A stretch of 64,000 bases of DNA from Candidatus Gastranaerophilales bacterium (GTDB lineage Bacteria > Cyanobacteriota > Vampirovibrionia > Gastranaerophilales > Gastranaerophilaceae). The stretch covers positions 1-64,000 of the forward strand of contig CALVED010000008.1 in NCBI GenBank assembly GCA_944326485.1, read 5' to 3'. This document shows positions 38,320 through 46,917 of this stretch, piece after piece. Positions within the stretch are counted from its first letter, which is position 1. Every line of letters begins with the position of its first letter. A program made the position numbers and the translations under genes. The notes under the pieces were generated by a model. The model was not told where the DNA came from, made no database searches, and was given only the letters and a program-made list of their open reading frames with translations.

Positions 38320-39450
38320 ATGAAGAAGAAAATTTTATCAATAATAATATTAAGTTCATTATGCTTTGCGAATTTTCAATTAGCTGCATATTCAGCATCA
38401 CCTTTTCAGGGCCATATTGAAGAGACTGATGTAAAGACAAATGAAAATGATAAAATCTTTACAAAAGAAGTAGAAAAAATAGAAGAAGATAAAACAATCA
38501 ATTTAACAGTTTCGCAGGTGCTTGCAGGTGCAACTTCAATAGAAGGGGATGAATTTTTTGCTGTTGTATCAAATGATGTATTGGCCGGTTCGGGTGTACT
38601 TTTACCGGTTGGAACTGTTGCACATGGAAGTATAAAAAATATAGTTGACCCTAAAAGACTTGGCAGAGATGGATATATAGAACTTTCTTTTGACTATTTA
38701 ATAACACCTGACGGTAGAGAAATACCAATAGAAGGTGGTATGACATCAAAGTTGACTCCTGCAAAATCTGTAGCAAAAACCGTTGGTGAAAATATAACAT
38801 ACACAGCTGTTGGAGGAGTATATGGTGCAGTAGCTGCAATGGAATTATTAGGGCTTGAAGGTGCAATTTTAAGCCAAGGTTATACTGTTATGGGTGGTGC
38901 CGCTTTAGGCGGTGTTATTGCATTAGGTTTGAGTTTATTTAGAAAAGGTAAAGATGTTTTAATTTCCCCGGGAGATGAAATTAAAGTAAGAATAAGAAGT
39001 ACTGAAGCTATTCCTGTAATGAAGCATGAAGCTTTAAGACAGGATGAGCTTAAATATGAAGGTTTAGATGTAAAAATTACAGATATATTTTTAGAAGAGG
39101 ATCCTTTTGGTCATTTAAACACAATTTCTTTGGATTTAATTATAATAAATCAGTCAAAATCTGATTTTTCGTCTTTTGATATTGCTCTTGTTAATGATTT
39201 AAAAAATAGTTATAATCCTTCAATTTTTACTGATTATAAAAATTCATTGGCAATGAAAACAATAAAACGAGGCGAGAGTGTATCAGGTATTTTATCATTT
39301 TCGGTTGATAATCCAAAAAGGGCTCACTGGCTTGTTTTTTATGATAAGAGAAACCATAAACCGCTTGCTAAAATTTCAATTGATAATGCAAAAAAAGATC
39401 TAAATATTACAGATCTTGAAAAGAAAAAGAAGAAAAGAAAAAAATTATAA
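38320..39450 (+). CDS. Exported hypothetical protein
   Basis: The product has 376 residues. I choose the ATG at 38320, six bases after a possible GTG, because AGGTGG lies just upstream. A signal peptide is clear (MKKKILSIIILSSLCFANF, then an Ala-rich cleavage region). The segment around 85-145 (GSGVLLPVGTVAHGSI, then ELSFDYLITPDGREIPIEG) resembles the beta-barrel of TrbI-like envelope proteins. A Gly/Ala-rich hydrophobic stretch (about 165-205) could be membrane-inserting. The C-terminus is very Lys-rich. The stop codon overlaps the ATG of the regulator gene, so they are coupled. Function is unknown. Confidence 0.7.
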   Translation: MKKKILSIIILSSLCFANFQLAAYSASPFQGHIEETDVKTNENDKIFTKEVEKIEEDKTINLTVSQVLAGATSIEGDEFFAVVSNDVLAGSGVLLPVGTVAHGSIKNIVDPKRLGRDGYIELSFDYLITPDGREIPIEGGMTSKLTPAKSVAKTVGENITYTAVGGVYGAVAAMELLGLEGAILSQGYTVMGGAALGGVIALGLSLFRKGKDVLISPGDEIKVRIRSTEAIPVMKHEALRQDELKYEGLDVKITDIFLEEDPFGHLNTISLDLIIINQSKSDFSSFDIALVNDLKNSYNPSIFTDYKNSLAMKTIKRGESVSGILSFSVDNPKRAHWLVFYDKRNHKPLAKISIDNAKKDLNITDLEKKKKKRKKL

Positions 39451-40082
39451 TGCTTGATATTGATTTATTTGAAAATATTCAAAATAATGAAGTTTTGGAA
39501 TTGTTAAAATGTATAGGAATAAAAACTAAAACTTATAAAAAAGATTCTTATATTTTAAAGACAGGCAATAAAATAGATTTCTTAGGCGTGGTTCTTGAAG
39601 GAAATGCCGAAATTATTAAAAAAGATTCTTTGTATGGAAACATTTTAATAGAAACTATAAAAATAAATGATATATTCGGACACAATATAGTTTGTTTGGG
39701 TCAAAATAAAAGCCCTGTTGATATAATTGCAAAAACAAATTGCGAGGTTCTTTTTCTTCCTTTCGAAAAAATAGTAAATCCCTGTGAAAAACTATGTTCT
39801 TATCATATACAATTAATAAAAAATGTAATGAAAATGATTTCAAAGAGGAATTCATTATTAAATGATAAGTTAGATATAATTGCCAGAAAAACAACAAGAG
39901 ATAAAATACTTGCATTTTTAGATGGTTATAAAAATGAAGAGAGAAAGTTCTATGTACCATATACACGAGAAGAAATGGCAAGGTTCTTGTGTGTAGATAG
40001 AAGTGCAATGTCGAGAGAACTATGCAAAATGCGAGATGAAGGAATACTTAAATTTAATAAGAATTATTTTGAGCTGTTATAG
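39450..40082 (+). CDS. Crp/Fnr-family transcriptional regulator
   Basis: The product has 210 residues: an N-terminal cyclic-nucleotide-binding-like beta barrel (about 1-120), a dimerisation helix, and a C-terminal winged helix (REEMARFLCVDRSAMSREL, then a wing). The usual cAMP-binding residues are not evident, and there is no Fnr-type N-terminal cysteine cluster, so the signal is unknown. Its first base is the last base of the upstream stop codon, suggesting it acts with the exported protein. Confidence 0.88.
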   Translation: MLDIDLFENIQNNEVLELLKCIGIKTKTYKKDSYILKTGNKIDFLGVVLEGNAEIIKKDSLYGNILIETIKINDIFGHNIVCLGQNKSPVDIIAKTNCEVLFLPFEKIVNPCEKLCSYHIQLIKNVMKMISKRNSLLNDKLDIIARKTTRDKILAFLDGYKNEERKFYVPYTREEMARFLCVDRSAMSRELCKMRDEGILKFNKNYFELL

Positions 40083-40085
40083 TAA

Positions 40086-40145
40086 ATTAATACTTAGCTG
40101 CCGAAGTTGGCTCTGTAACAAAGAATAATACTGGATTAAATTCAT
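40086..40145 (+). repeat. Dispersed repeat copy G (right part)
   Basis: The end AATACTGGATTAAATT (about 40127-40142) matches the right half of the repeat, and the preceding bases (AATACTT, AGC, TGTAACAAA in order) align with the interior of the long copy at 48.3 kb. It contains a small GCC/GGC hairpin. It lies in the obg leader, just upstream of a TATAAT at 40154-40159. Confidence 0.5.
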
Positions 40146-40178
40146 GTTTGTTTTATAATAAACAAAGAGGTCAAAGGA

Positions 40179-41444
40179 ATGTTCTTAGATAAGTCGAGAA
40201 TAAAAATACTCTCAGGCAAAGGCGGGAATGGTATTGTAGCCTGGAGAAGAGAGAAATATGTAGATAAAGGCGGACCTGCAGGCGGAAACGGCGGTAAGGG
40301 CGGCGATGTATATCTTGTTGCTACGGAAGATATGTCTACACTTATGGATTTTCAATATCAATCGGTATTTAAAGCAGAAAATGGCGAAAATGGTTATATA
40401 AAAACTCAACATGGAAAATGCGGAAAAGATTTATATATAAAAGTTCCTGTCGGAACAATAGTTAGAGATGTTGAAACAAATAAAATAATTGCAGACTTAA
40501 ATACTAATGAACAAACAATAATGGTAGCAAAAGGAGGAAGAGGCGGAAGAGGAAATGCTTGTTTTGCTACTTCTCAAAAAAGAGCACCTCAATTTTGTGA
40601 ACCCGGAGAAAACGGAATAGAAAGAACTTTAGAATTAGAACTTAAATTAATAGCGGATGTTGGACTTTTGGGTATGCCTAATGCAGGTAAATCTACATTA
40701 ATAAGTGCAATAAGCAGTGCTAAACCAAAGATTGCAGATTATCCTTTTACAACATTAGTTCCTCATTTGGGAGTTGTTAAGAAAGATACAGGTGATGGCT
40801 ATGTAGTAGCAGATATACCGGGGTTGATTGAAGGTGCATCAGAAGGCAGTGGTTTGGGGCATGAATTTTTAAGACACGTTGAAAGATGCCGTTTTCTTAT
40901 TCATCTTGTCGATTTAACACAAGATAACCCTTTAAAAAATTATGAGTTAATTAATAAAGAGCTTAAAAAGCATTCTGAAAAGCTTGCAAGTGTCTATCAA
41001 GTGATAGCATTAAATAAAATAGATGCGGTAGATAAAGAGCTGTGCCAAAAATATTATGATGAATTTAAGAAAATATCAGAAGATGTATTTTTAATTTCAG
41101 CTGCTACAAGAGAAAACTTAACTGATTTTATGCATTTTATATCTAAAAAGGTTGATGAAATACCAAAACCTGTTATAGAAATAGATGTTGAAGAAGATGA
41201 CGGTGCATTTGATAATGATGACAGTTCATATAGTGTGTATAAAGTAGATAAACATACATATATAGTTGAAGGCGGAAAAATATTCAGACTCGCAAATGTA
41301 ACAGACGGAAGAAATACAGAACAATTATACAGATTCCAAAATATATTAAAATCAATGGGCGTATTTGATGCATTAATAGCTGCAGGTATTCAAGAAGGTG
41401 ATGTCGTAAAAATCGGTCACCTTGAGTTTGATTATTTATTCTGA
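40179..41444 (+). CDS. obg: Obg GTPase (CgtA)
   Basis: This ribosome-associated GTPase acts in 50S assembly and stress control. The 421 residues have the Gly-rich Obg fold (GKGGNGIVAWRREKYVDKGG), the GTPase domain with G1 GMPNAGKST, G3 DIPG, and G4 NKID, and a C-terminal OCT domain from about 340 (SVYKVDKHTYIVEGGKIFRL). The spacing suits the ATG at 40179 with AAAGG upstream. Transcription probably starts from TATAAT at 40154-40159. Confidence 0.97.
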   Translation: MFLDKSRIKILSGKGGNGIVAWRREKYVDKGGPAGGNGGKGGDVYLVATEDMSTLMDFQYQSVFKAENGENGYIKTQHGKCGKDLYIKVPVGTIVRDVETNKIIADLNTNEQTIMVAKGGRGGRGNACFATSQKRAPQFCEPGENGIERTLELELKLIADVGLLGMPNAGKSTLISAISSAKPKIADYPFTTLVPHLGVVKKDTGDGYVVADIPGLIEGASEGSGLGHEFLRHVERCRFLIHLVDLTQDNPLKNYELINKELKKHSEKLASVYQVIALNKIDAVDKELCQKYYDEFKKISEDVFLISAATRENLTDFMHFISKKVDEIPKPVIEIDVEEDDGAFDNDDSSYSVYKVDKHTYIVEGGKIFRLANVTDGRNTEQLYRFQNILKSMGVFDALIAAGIQEGDVVKIGHLEFDYLF

Positions 41445-41474
41445 TAATTAAGTTTAATCATATTTATAATAAAT

Positions 41475-41490
41475 CGATACTAGATTAATT
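41475..41490 (+). repeat. Dispersed repeat copy B (right half only)
   Basis: CGATACTAGATTAATT matches the right half of the family. It ends at the stop codon of the minus-strand gene at 41.49 kb. Confidence 0.5.
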
Positions 41491-41825
41491 TATTTATTAA
41501 TGTTATGGTTAATTAAACTTTCAATTTGTTCAAAAATTTTATAAATGTGAGCTTCACAGATTGATATTGAGTTCTGAAAATCATCAATATTAACAAATTG
41601 TGAATTTAATTTTTTATAAAGTAAATCGTTATTTTTTATTTTTTCAATAAATGACATTAAAATAAATAATCTAATTTCAATAAAAGATACTTTAAGAAAA
41701 GTTTTTTTAATAATCGGAAAAATAATATCATAAAATTTTTCATTTTTTAAAAATTTATCAATTAGTGATTGTGAACCATTTTCAATGTAATTATCAAAAT
41801 GATTAAAGAAATTGTCTTTATCCAT
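41490..41825 (-). CDS. Hypothetical helical protein, divergent from HTH gene
   Basis: The product has 111 residues and is predicted helical, rich in Ile, Phe, Asn and Lys, with no recognised family or membrane segment. An AAGGGA site supports the ATG. Its promoter (TTGACA on the minus strand, 41891-41886) overlaps two TATAGTCTA repeats that may be an operator bound by the neighbouring small HTH protein. The pair could be a regulator and its target or a toxin-antitoxin-like pair; nothing in the sequence proves toxicity. Confidence 0.65.
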   Translation of the reverse strand: MDKDNFFNHFDNYIENGSQSLIDKFLKNEKFYDIIFPIIKKTFLKVSFIEIRLFILMSFIEKIKNNDLLYKKLNSQFVNIDDFQNSISICEAHIYKIFEQIESLINHNINK

Positions 41826-41852
41826 ATTATTTCCCTTATTTATAATAGAATA

Positions 41853-41945
41853 TATAGTCTAATATTAGCATTTATAGTCTAGTAATGTCAAGTTTTTTTA
41901 GATTTATTTATCTATATATGGAAAAATAATTATAATAATAGACTA
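41853..41945. promoter_or_regulatory. Shared operator/promoter region with TAGTCTA repeats
   Basis: TATAGTCTA occurs at 41853-41861 and 41873-41881, exactly 20 bases apart (about two helical turns), and the inverse TAGACTA lies at 41939-41945, overlapping the HTH gene start. The minus-strand promoter TTGACA (41891-41886) and a -10-like TAATAT bracket the repeats. The plus-strand TATAAT is at 41931-41936. This layout fits an autoregulated divergent pair. Confidence 0.6.
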
Positions 41946-42154
41946 TGAACGCTATAAATGAAGTAAAAATGTTAGCAGCAAAAAAAGGATTGACGCTTAC
42001 ATATTTGGCAAAATATTTATCTGAGAATATGGGTAAAGATTATTCTCTTGATAATTTATCTAAAAAATTAAGAAAAAATACAATAAGATATTCTGAAATG
42101 AAATTAATTGCAAATGCTTTAGATATGGAACTTGTATTTAGAGATAAAATTTAA
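41945..42154 (+). CDS. Small helix-turn-helix protein (XRE-like)
   Basis: The product has 69 residues: about five helices with an HTH layout (KGLTLTYLAKYLSENMG, then DNLSKKLRKNTIRYSEMKL) and the ending IANALDMELVF that is common in small phage- and mobile-element-type XRE proteins. TATAAT ends only 9 bases before the ATG and there is no ribosome site, so the mRNA would be leaderless. It probably binds the TAGTCTA repeats upstream and regulates itself and the divergent gene. Confidence 0.75.
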   Translation: MNAINEVKMLAAKKGLTLTYLAKYLSENMGKDYSLDNLSKKLRKNTIRYSEMKLIANALDMELVFRDKI

Positions 42155-42157
42155 TTA

Positions 42158-43090
42158 TCAAACGTGGTCAAATTTTCTGTCAGATTTAATTATATGAATA
42201 TTTCTTGTTTCAGATAACATTTGTCTTGCACTTGCAAGTTTTTCTTTAACTTCTTTACTAATACTGCCAGAAGCAATAAGTCTGTCAACAAAATTATTGT
42301 TTAATTTAACAGCTTTAGGTAAAGCCCCTATTTCATCTAAAACATCTTTAATTTCAACAAAATCATAAGCATAACTTTGTTTAGACTGGTAAATTAAGGT
42401 TTCACCGTTTGGAGAATGAATACTTTCTCCGCCTTGTTCAAAATATAATCTGAAAACAGATTTCAAATCCTGCATTTCTGACTGCATAATTTGAACAGCC
42501 TGTTGAATTCTTAAATATCTTTCAAAAAGGTAATCAATATTATTTAATTGTTGAATTTGCCAAGCATATTTTTTCTCATATAATTTTTTTAATTCGGGGT
42601 ATGCTTTAGCCAAGCCTTCTGTATCAGCCATAGCTCTATGTCTTGTAGAAAATTCAACATTAAATTTATTCATAAGACTTTCAAGTCCGCAAGATTCAAG
42701 TTCTGGATAAACTTCCTTAAACATCATTTGAGAATCAATTCTTGTGTTTGTAATTGGTTTACCTGTTTGACGAATGCTCGCTTCATTAATAAACGAGTAA
42801 TCAAAAATTGCGTTATGAGCAACAATAGGATAATCACCAATAAAATCAAGAATCATAGGCATAACTTGAGCTTCTGTTGGTGCATCTTTAACATCATCTT
42901 CTGTAATTCCGTGAACAGCAATACTTGATTTTCTAATGTGCTGCTCTGGATTTATTAAAGTTTCAAATCTATCTTTCATTTTGCCGTTTTCTAATCTTAT
43001 AGCGGCAAATTCAACCATTCTTTCTTTTGTATAATCTAAACCGGTTGTCTCTACATCTAAAACAATTTCAATACACTTTTTCTTTGGCAC
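42158..43090 (-). CDS. DnaQ-family 3'-5' exonuclease
   Basis: The product has 310 residues from a GTG at 43090, which has AAGGG just upstream; the frame runs on to a TTG at 43153 that would overlap the divergent gene region. The DEDDh motifs are clear: Exo I DVETTGL (D12, E14), Exo II HNAIFD, and Exo III HRAMADTE. The C-terminal 140 residues are unassigned and include a coiled segment. It could be the proofreading epsilon subunit or a stand-alone exonuclease; the extra C-terminal part favours a separate role, but this is not certain. Confidence 0.88.
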   Translation of the reverse strand: MPKKKCIEIVLDVETTGLDYTKERMVEFAAIRLENGKMKDRFETLINPEQHIRKSSIAVHGITEDDVKDAPTEAQVMPMILDFIGDYPIVAHNAIFDYSFINEASIRQTGKPITNTRIDSQMMFKEVYPELESCGLESLMNKFNVEFSTRHRAMADTEGLAKAYPELKKLYEKKYAWQIQQLNNIDYLFERYLRIQQAVQIMQSEMQDLKSVFRLYFEQGGESIHSPNGETLIYQSKQSYAYDFVEIKDVLDEIGALPKAVKLNNNFVDRLIASGSISKEVKEKLASARQMLSETRNIHIIKSDRKFDHV

Positions 43091-43204
43091 TGCCCTTGAA
43101 TCTCCTCTTATAAAATAATAACATAAAGATTTATATGGGGCAAAATAAGACAATATATGTTATATTTGTATTTTATAAAAGACATTATTTTAAAAGGTAA
43201 TTTT

Positions 43205-43687
43205 ATGAGTAAACCGTGTGAAAAAACTAATGTAATGAGAATTTTAGATAAAAATAAGATAAACTACATTATTCATAATTATCTTAATACAGGCGCAATA
43301 AGCGGAGAAGATGTAGCAAAGGTATTAAATCAAGACCCTAAAATGGTATTTAAGACTTTAGTTACAATAGGGCATTCTAAAAACTATTATGTTTTTTTGG
43401 TTCCTGTAAATAGTGAGTTAGATTTAAAAAAAGCAGCAAAAAGTGTAAATGAAAAAAATATAGAAATGATTAAATCTAAAGATTTATTAAATATAACAGG
43501 ATATATACATGGCGGATGTTCTCCTATAGGTATGAAGAAATTTTTTACTACAGTTATTGATAAAAGTGCACAAGAAAGAGAAAATATTATATTTAGTGGA
43601 GGTAAAATCGGTTATCAGGTAGAAATGAAAATTGAAGAATTAGAGAAAATAATATCATTTAAGCTTGATGATATAACAAAAAAGTGA
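43205..43687 (+). CDS. ybaK: YbaK/EbsC-type Cys-tRNA(Pro) deacylase
   Basis: The product has 160 residues from the ATG at 43205, which has AAAGG upstream; an open frame from 43157 has no support. It matches the YbaK fold that hydrolyses mischarged Cys-tRNA(Pro): the catalytic-loop region KMVFKTLVTIGHSKNYYVFL and the GYIHGGCSPIGMKKFF motif are family signatures. Confidence 0.9.
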   Translation: MSKPCEKTNVMRILDKNKINYIIHNYLNTGAISGEDVAKVLNQDPKMVFKTLVTIGHSKNYYVFLVPVNSELDLKKAAKSVNEKNIEMIKSKDLLNITGYIHGGCSPIGMKKFFTTVIDKSAQERENIIFSGGKIGYQVEMKIEELEKIISFKLDDITKK

Positions 43688-43817
43688 ATATTTGTAAGTT
43701 GTTTGTTGTAAAATATTAAAAAAAGAAATTAATTAGTGGCAAAATAAATATTTCGGTAGTAACATATAAGAAAGTATAGAAATAATTTTTAATAACACAT
43801 ATTATATAGGGAAACAA

Positions 43818-44024
43818 ATGGGAAGAATAGTATTAAACAGAGATAAATGCAAAGCTTGTTACTTATGTATAGATTCATGCCCAAACAAAGTATTAGAAGT
43901 AGATGAAAAAGTTAATAATCTTGGATATTATCCTGCTAAAGTAAATGAGGATAAAAAATGTGTAGGTTGTGCAATATGTGCAAGAGTTTGTCCTGATATG
44001 GCAATTGAAAAGGTGTACAGATGA
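43818..44024 (+). CDS. 2-oxoacid:ferredoxin oxidoreductase, ferredoxin (delta) subunit
   Basis: The product has 68 residues with two complete 4Fe-4S motifs, CKACYLCIDSCP and CVGCAICARVCP. It carries electrons between the TPP subunit and external ferredoxin. GGGAAA lies before the ATG, and the stop overlaps the next start (ATGA). It is the first gene of a delta-alpha-beta-gamma operon. Confidence 0.94.
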   Translation: MGRIVLNRDKCKACYLCIDSCPNKVLEVDEKVNNLGYYPAKVNEDKKCVGCAICARVCPDMAIEKVYR

Positions 44025-45118
44025 AAAGAGAAAAAGAACTGTTAAAAGGGAATTATGCAATTGCACGAGCTGCAGTTGAAGCAGGATGTCAAAGTTATTT
44101 TGCATATCCTATAACTCCGCAAAGTGAAATAGGAGAATATTTAAGCAGTGCAATGCCGGAAAATGGCAGAGCATATGTTGCAGCGGAAAGTGAAGTGGCT
44201 GCAATAAGTATGGTTCTAGGAGCCGGAGCAACCGGTGTTAAAGCAATGACATCATCATCATCCTGTGCAGTAAGTTTAATGCAAGAAGGCTTATCTTTTA
44301 TAGCCGGTGATGAAATACCTTGCGTACTAGTCAGCGTAATGAGAGCAGGTCCTGGGCTTGGTTACATATATCCTTCACAAGGTGATTACTATCAAACGAC
44401 AAAAGGTGGAGGTAATGGTGATTATAAAATAGTTACTTATGCACCATCAAGTGTTCAGGAATGTATAGATTTAACATATAAATCATTTTATGTTTCTCAA
44501 AAATACAGAACTCCTGTATGTTTGCTTGCTGACGGTATGCTTGGACAGATGATGGAACCGGCTGTTGTCGGTGAATATCCTTATGAAGAAATAGATCAAT
44601 CTTCTTGGGCATTAGATGGAGCAAAAGATAGAGAACCTAGACATATTGCTTCAATTGAAAGAGAACAGGAAACTTTAAGAAAAAGAGTAGTAAAAATATT
44701 TGAAAAATATAATAAAATTTTAGAAAAAGAAAATATATTTGAAAAATACGAAATAGAAGGAGCTAAGCTTGTAATTACTGCATTTGGTAGTATAGCAAGA
44801 ATAGCAAAAGCTGCGGTTAAGAAAGCAAGGAAGAATGGAATGAAAGTAGGATTATTCCGACCTATTTTATTAAATCCGTTCCCAGAAAAGATTGTTGCGG
44901 AAATAGCACAAAAAGTTGATGGAATATTAGATATAGAATTAAACTGCGGTCAAATGTTAAATGATATAAAAGCAAGTATAGCTTGTGCCGCAACAATTCC
45001 TGTTGAATTTTACGGAAGACCTGCTGGCGTTATGATGACAGTTGAAGAAATATATAAACAAATAGAAACTGTATACAGAAAGATAGTAGAGAAAAAATAT
45101 GGAACAGCTTGTATATAA
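44021..45118 (+). CDS. korA: 2-oxoacid:ferredoxin oxidoreductase, alpha subunit
   Basis: The product has 365 residues. It is the pyruvate-flavodoxin-oxidoreductase-like N-terminal and transketolase-C-like subunit (FAYPITPQSEIGEYL; GPGLGYIYPSQGDYYQTT; a C-terminal domain with ELNCGQMLNDIK). The enzyme decarboxylates a 2-oxoacid to an acyl-CoA with reduced ferredoxin; subunit layout fits the KOR/VOR class, and whether the substrate is 2-oxoglutarate or a branched-chain 2-oxoacid cannot be told. It overlaps its neighbours by 4 and 20 bases. Confidence 0.93.
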   Translation: MKREKELLKGNYAIARAAVEAGCQSYFAYPITPQSEIGEYLSSAMPENGRAYVAAESEVAAISMVLGAGATGVKAMTSSSSCAVSLMQEGLSFIAGDEIPCVLVSVMRAGPGLGYIYPSQGDYYQTTKGGGNGDYKIVTYAPSSVQECIDLTYKSFYVSQKYRTPVCLLADGMLGQMMEPAVVGEYPYEEIDQSSWALDGAKDREPRHIASIEREQETLRKRVVKIFEKYNKILEKENIFEKYEIEGAKLVITAFGSIARIAKAAVKKARKNGMKVGLFRPILLNPFPEKIVAEIAQKVDGILDIELNCGQMLNDIKASIACAATIPVEFYGRPAGVMMTVEEIYKQIETVYRKIVEKKYGTACI

Positions 45119-45851
45119 AAAGCCCGACTCAATAAGGGATGATTATAAAATAACATTTTGCCCCGGATGTGATCATGGAGTTGCTGTCAGGCTTGTAGCA
45201 GAAGTTCTTGATGAACTTAATGTAAGAGAAAAAACAATAGGAATAGCATCAGTAGGATGCAGTGTTTTTTCTTATGATTTTTTCAATGTAGATATAGTTG
45301 AAGCTGCTCATGGTCGTTCCTTAGCTGTGGCAACAGGAGTTAAACGTTCAAAACCCGATAAAGTTGTATTTACATATCAAGGTGATGGTGATTTGGCATC
45401 AATAGGTATAGCAGAAACAATTCATGCTATGACAAGAGGAGAAAAAGTTACAGCTATATGTATTAATAATACAACATACGGAATGACAGGTGGACAAGCA
45501 GGTCCTACGACACTTATTGGTCAAGTGACCACTACAACAACAAAAGGTCGTCAAGTTGATATATCAGGTTATCCGTTAAAAATATCTGAGCTTCTAAAAG
45601 AGGTAGATGGAACTGCTTATGTTGCAAGAGTAACATTAGATAGTCCAAGTGCTATATTAAATGCAAAAAAATGTATAAAAAAAGCATTTGAAGCACAGAT
45701 AAAAGGTCTTGGAACTGGTTTTGTAGAAATTTTGGCAACTTGTCCTACAAATTGGAAACTGACACCTCAAGAAGCTCACGCAAGAGTAAGGGGTGAAATG
45801 TCAGAGGTATTTAAGCCCGGAGTATATAAAGACAAAGTAAGTGAGGCATAA
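45099..45851 (+). CDS. korB: 2-oxoacid:ferredoxin oxidoreductase, beta subunit
   Basis: The product has 250 residues and binds thiamine diphosphate: TFCPGCDHGVAVRL near the N-terminus, the TPP-Mg motif GDGDLASIG with the paired NNTTYGMTGGQ, as in KOR/VOR beta subunits. Its start lies 20 bases inside the alpha gene; the gamma gene follows after 6 bases. Confidence 0.94.
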   Translation: MEQLVYKKPDSIRDDYKITFCPGCDHGVAVRLVAEVLDELNVREKTIGIASVGCSVFSYDFFNVDIVEAAHGRSLAVATGVKRSKPDKVVFTYQGDGDLASIGIAETIHAMTRGEKVTAICINNTTYGMTGGQAGPTTLIGQVTTTTTKGRQVDISGYPLKISELLKEVDGTAYVARVTLDSPSAILNAKKCIKKAFEAQIKGLGTGFVEILATCPTNWKLTPQEAHARVRGEMSEVFKPGVYKDKVSEA

Positions 45852-45857
45852 ATTATA

Positions 45858-46394
45858 ATGGATTCAAATGTATTAATAGCAGGATTTGGCGGACAAGGTG
45901 TTTTATTTATAGGTCAACTATTTGCAAAAGCTTGCATGAATGAAGGATTAAATGTAACCTGGTCACCTGCATACGGAGCTGAAATGAGGGGTGGTACTGT
46001 AAATTGTACTGTTTGTATGTCTGATGATGAAGTTGCTTGTGCATTTGTTGATGAACCTGAAAATGTTATTGCTTTAAATGGTCCTTCTTTTGAGAAATTT
46101 GAAAAGAAAATAAAATCAGGTGGAACAATGGTTGTGAATTCTTCTCTAGTAAAAAGTGTACCATCCAGACAGGATATAATATACAAATTTGTTCCTATGA
46201 CAGATATCGCTCATAAAGCAGGGCATGAAAAAATGGCAAATATAGTATCATTAGGGGCTTTTATAAAAACGTTTCCTGTTGTTAGTAAAGAAAGTATTAT
46301 TTCTATTATGAAAAATACTTTAACAGGTAAAAAAGCCTCAATGTTAGAAGGAAACATTCAGGCTTTTGAAAAAGGTTTTGCTTCAATAAATTAA
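45858..46394 (+). CDS. korC: 2-oxoacid:ferredoxin oxidoreductase, gamma subunit
   Basis: The product has 178 residues of the gamma family; the signatures are GFGGQGVLFIGQLFA and WSPAYGAEMRGGTVNCTV. It completes the four-subunit enzyme and shares the operon. It converges on the next gene with 6 bases between. Confidence 0.94.
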   Translation: MDSNVLIAGFGGQGVLFIGQLFAKACMNEGLNVTWSPAYGAEMRGGTVNCTVCMSDDEVACAFVDEPENVIALNGPSFEKFEKKIKSGGTMVVNSSLVKSVPSRQDIIYKFVPMTDIAHKAGHEKMANIVSLGAFIKTFPVVSKESIISIMKNTLTGKKASMLEGNIQAFEKGFASIN

Positions 46395-46400
46395 ATTTTA

Positions 46401-46766
46401 TTATACTGATGCAGTTTGCGTTTGTTCTTTTTTTGGTAGTTTGCTGTCTACCCAATCAAAAAATTGAACTACAATAGGTCCAATCATTGCTATTACTTCT
46501 AACCATTCTTTTGCTTCTGCAGGGCTCATCTGAAACTTTGCTTTGATTTCATCTGTTGATTTTGTATGACTTGATAAAAAATAGTCTTCTTGTTGATTGT
46601 TTTTTCTTGCAGCATTTTTAATAGAATTATAAAATGCTTCTTTTTCATCGATACCTTCTGATAATTGTATTAAGAAATCAGATTGCATTTCTTTTACTTG
46701 TTTTTGTTTGTTTGAAAGTTGTTGACTTTTACTATGATTGTTTGTGTTAATTTGTTCTGTTCTCAT
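46401..46766 (-). CDS. Hypothetical small protein
   Basis: The product has 121 residues. The first 45 are Asn/Gln/Lys-rich; the rest is helical with an acidic stretch and a hydrophobic run AMIGPIVVQFFDW near residue 93. No family is recognised. A strong AAGGAGG seven bases before the ATG supports expression. Between this gene and the downstream stop at 46917 the 148-base gap has a weak TTACTTTTT/AAAAAGTAA hairpin (46823-46847). Confidence 0.6.
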   Translation of the reverse strand: MRTEQINTNNHSKSQQLSNKQKQVKEMQSDFLIQLSEGIDEKEAFYNSIKNAARKNNQQEDYFLSSHTKSTDEIKAKFQMSPAEAKEWLEVIAMIGPIVVQFFDWVDSKLPKKEQTQTASV

Positions 46767-46897
46767 ATTTTCCTCCTTACTCCGAATTGTTAATTCATGA
46801 AAAACAAAACAATCACAAGAATTTACTTTTTCAGGGAAAAAAAGTAATAAACTTTAAAAATAAATAAGATAAAAAATATGATAAGACGTTAATAAAG

Positions 46898-46917
46898 TAT
46901 GATACCAGATTAAATTA
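46898..46917 (+). repeat. Dispersed repeat copy C (right half only)
   Basis: TATGATACCAGATTAAATTA matches the right half of the family. It runs into the stop codon of the minus-strand PLP enzyme gene. Confidence 0.5.

Noticed and set aside
43091-43153. TTG at 43153 as start of the DnaQ-family exonuclease
   Set aside because: The extension has no similarity to the family and would reach the divergent gene's upstream region; GTG at 43090 has an upstream AAGGG.
46823-46847. TTACTTTTT/AAAAAGTAA as a terminator
   Set aside because: The stem is almost entirely A/T with no T-run directly after it on either strand, so it is too weak to list as a terminator.
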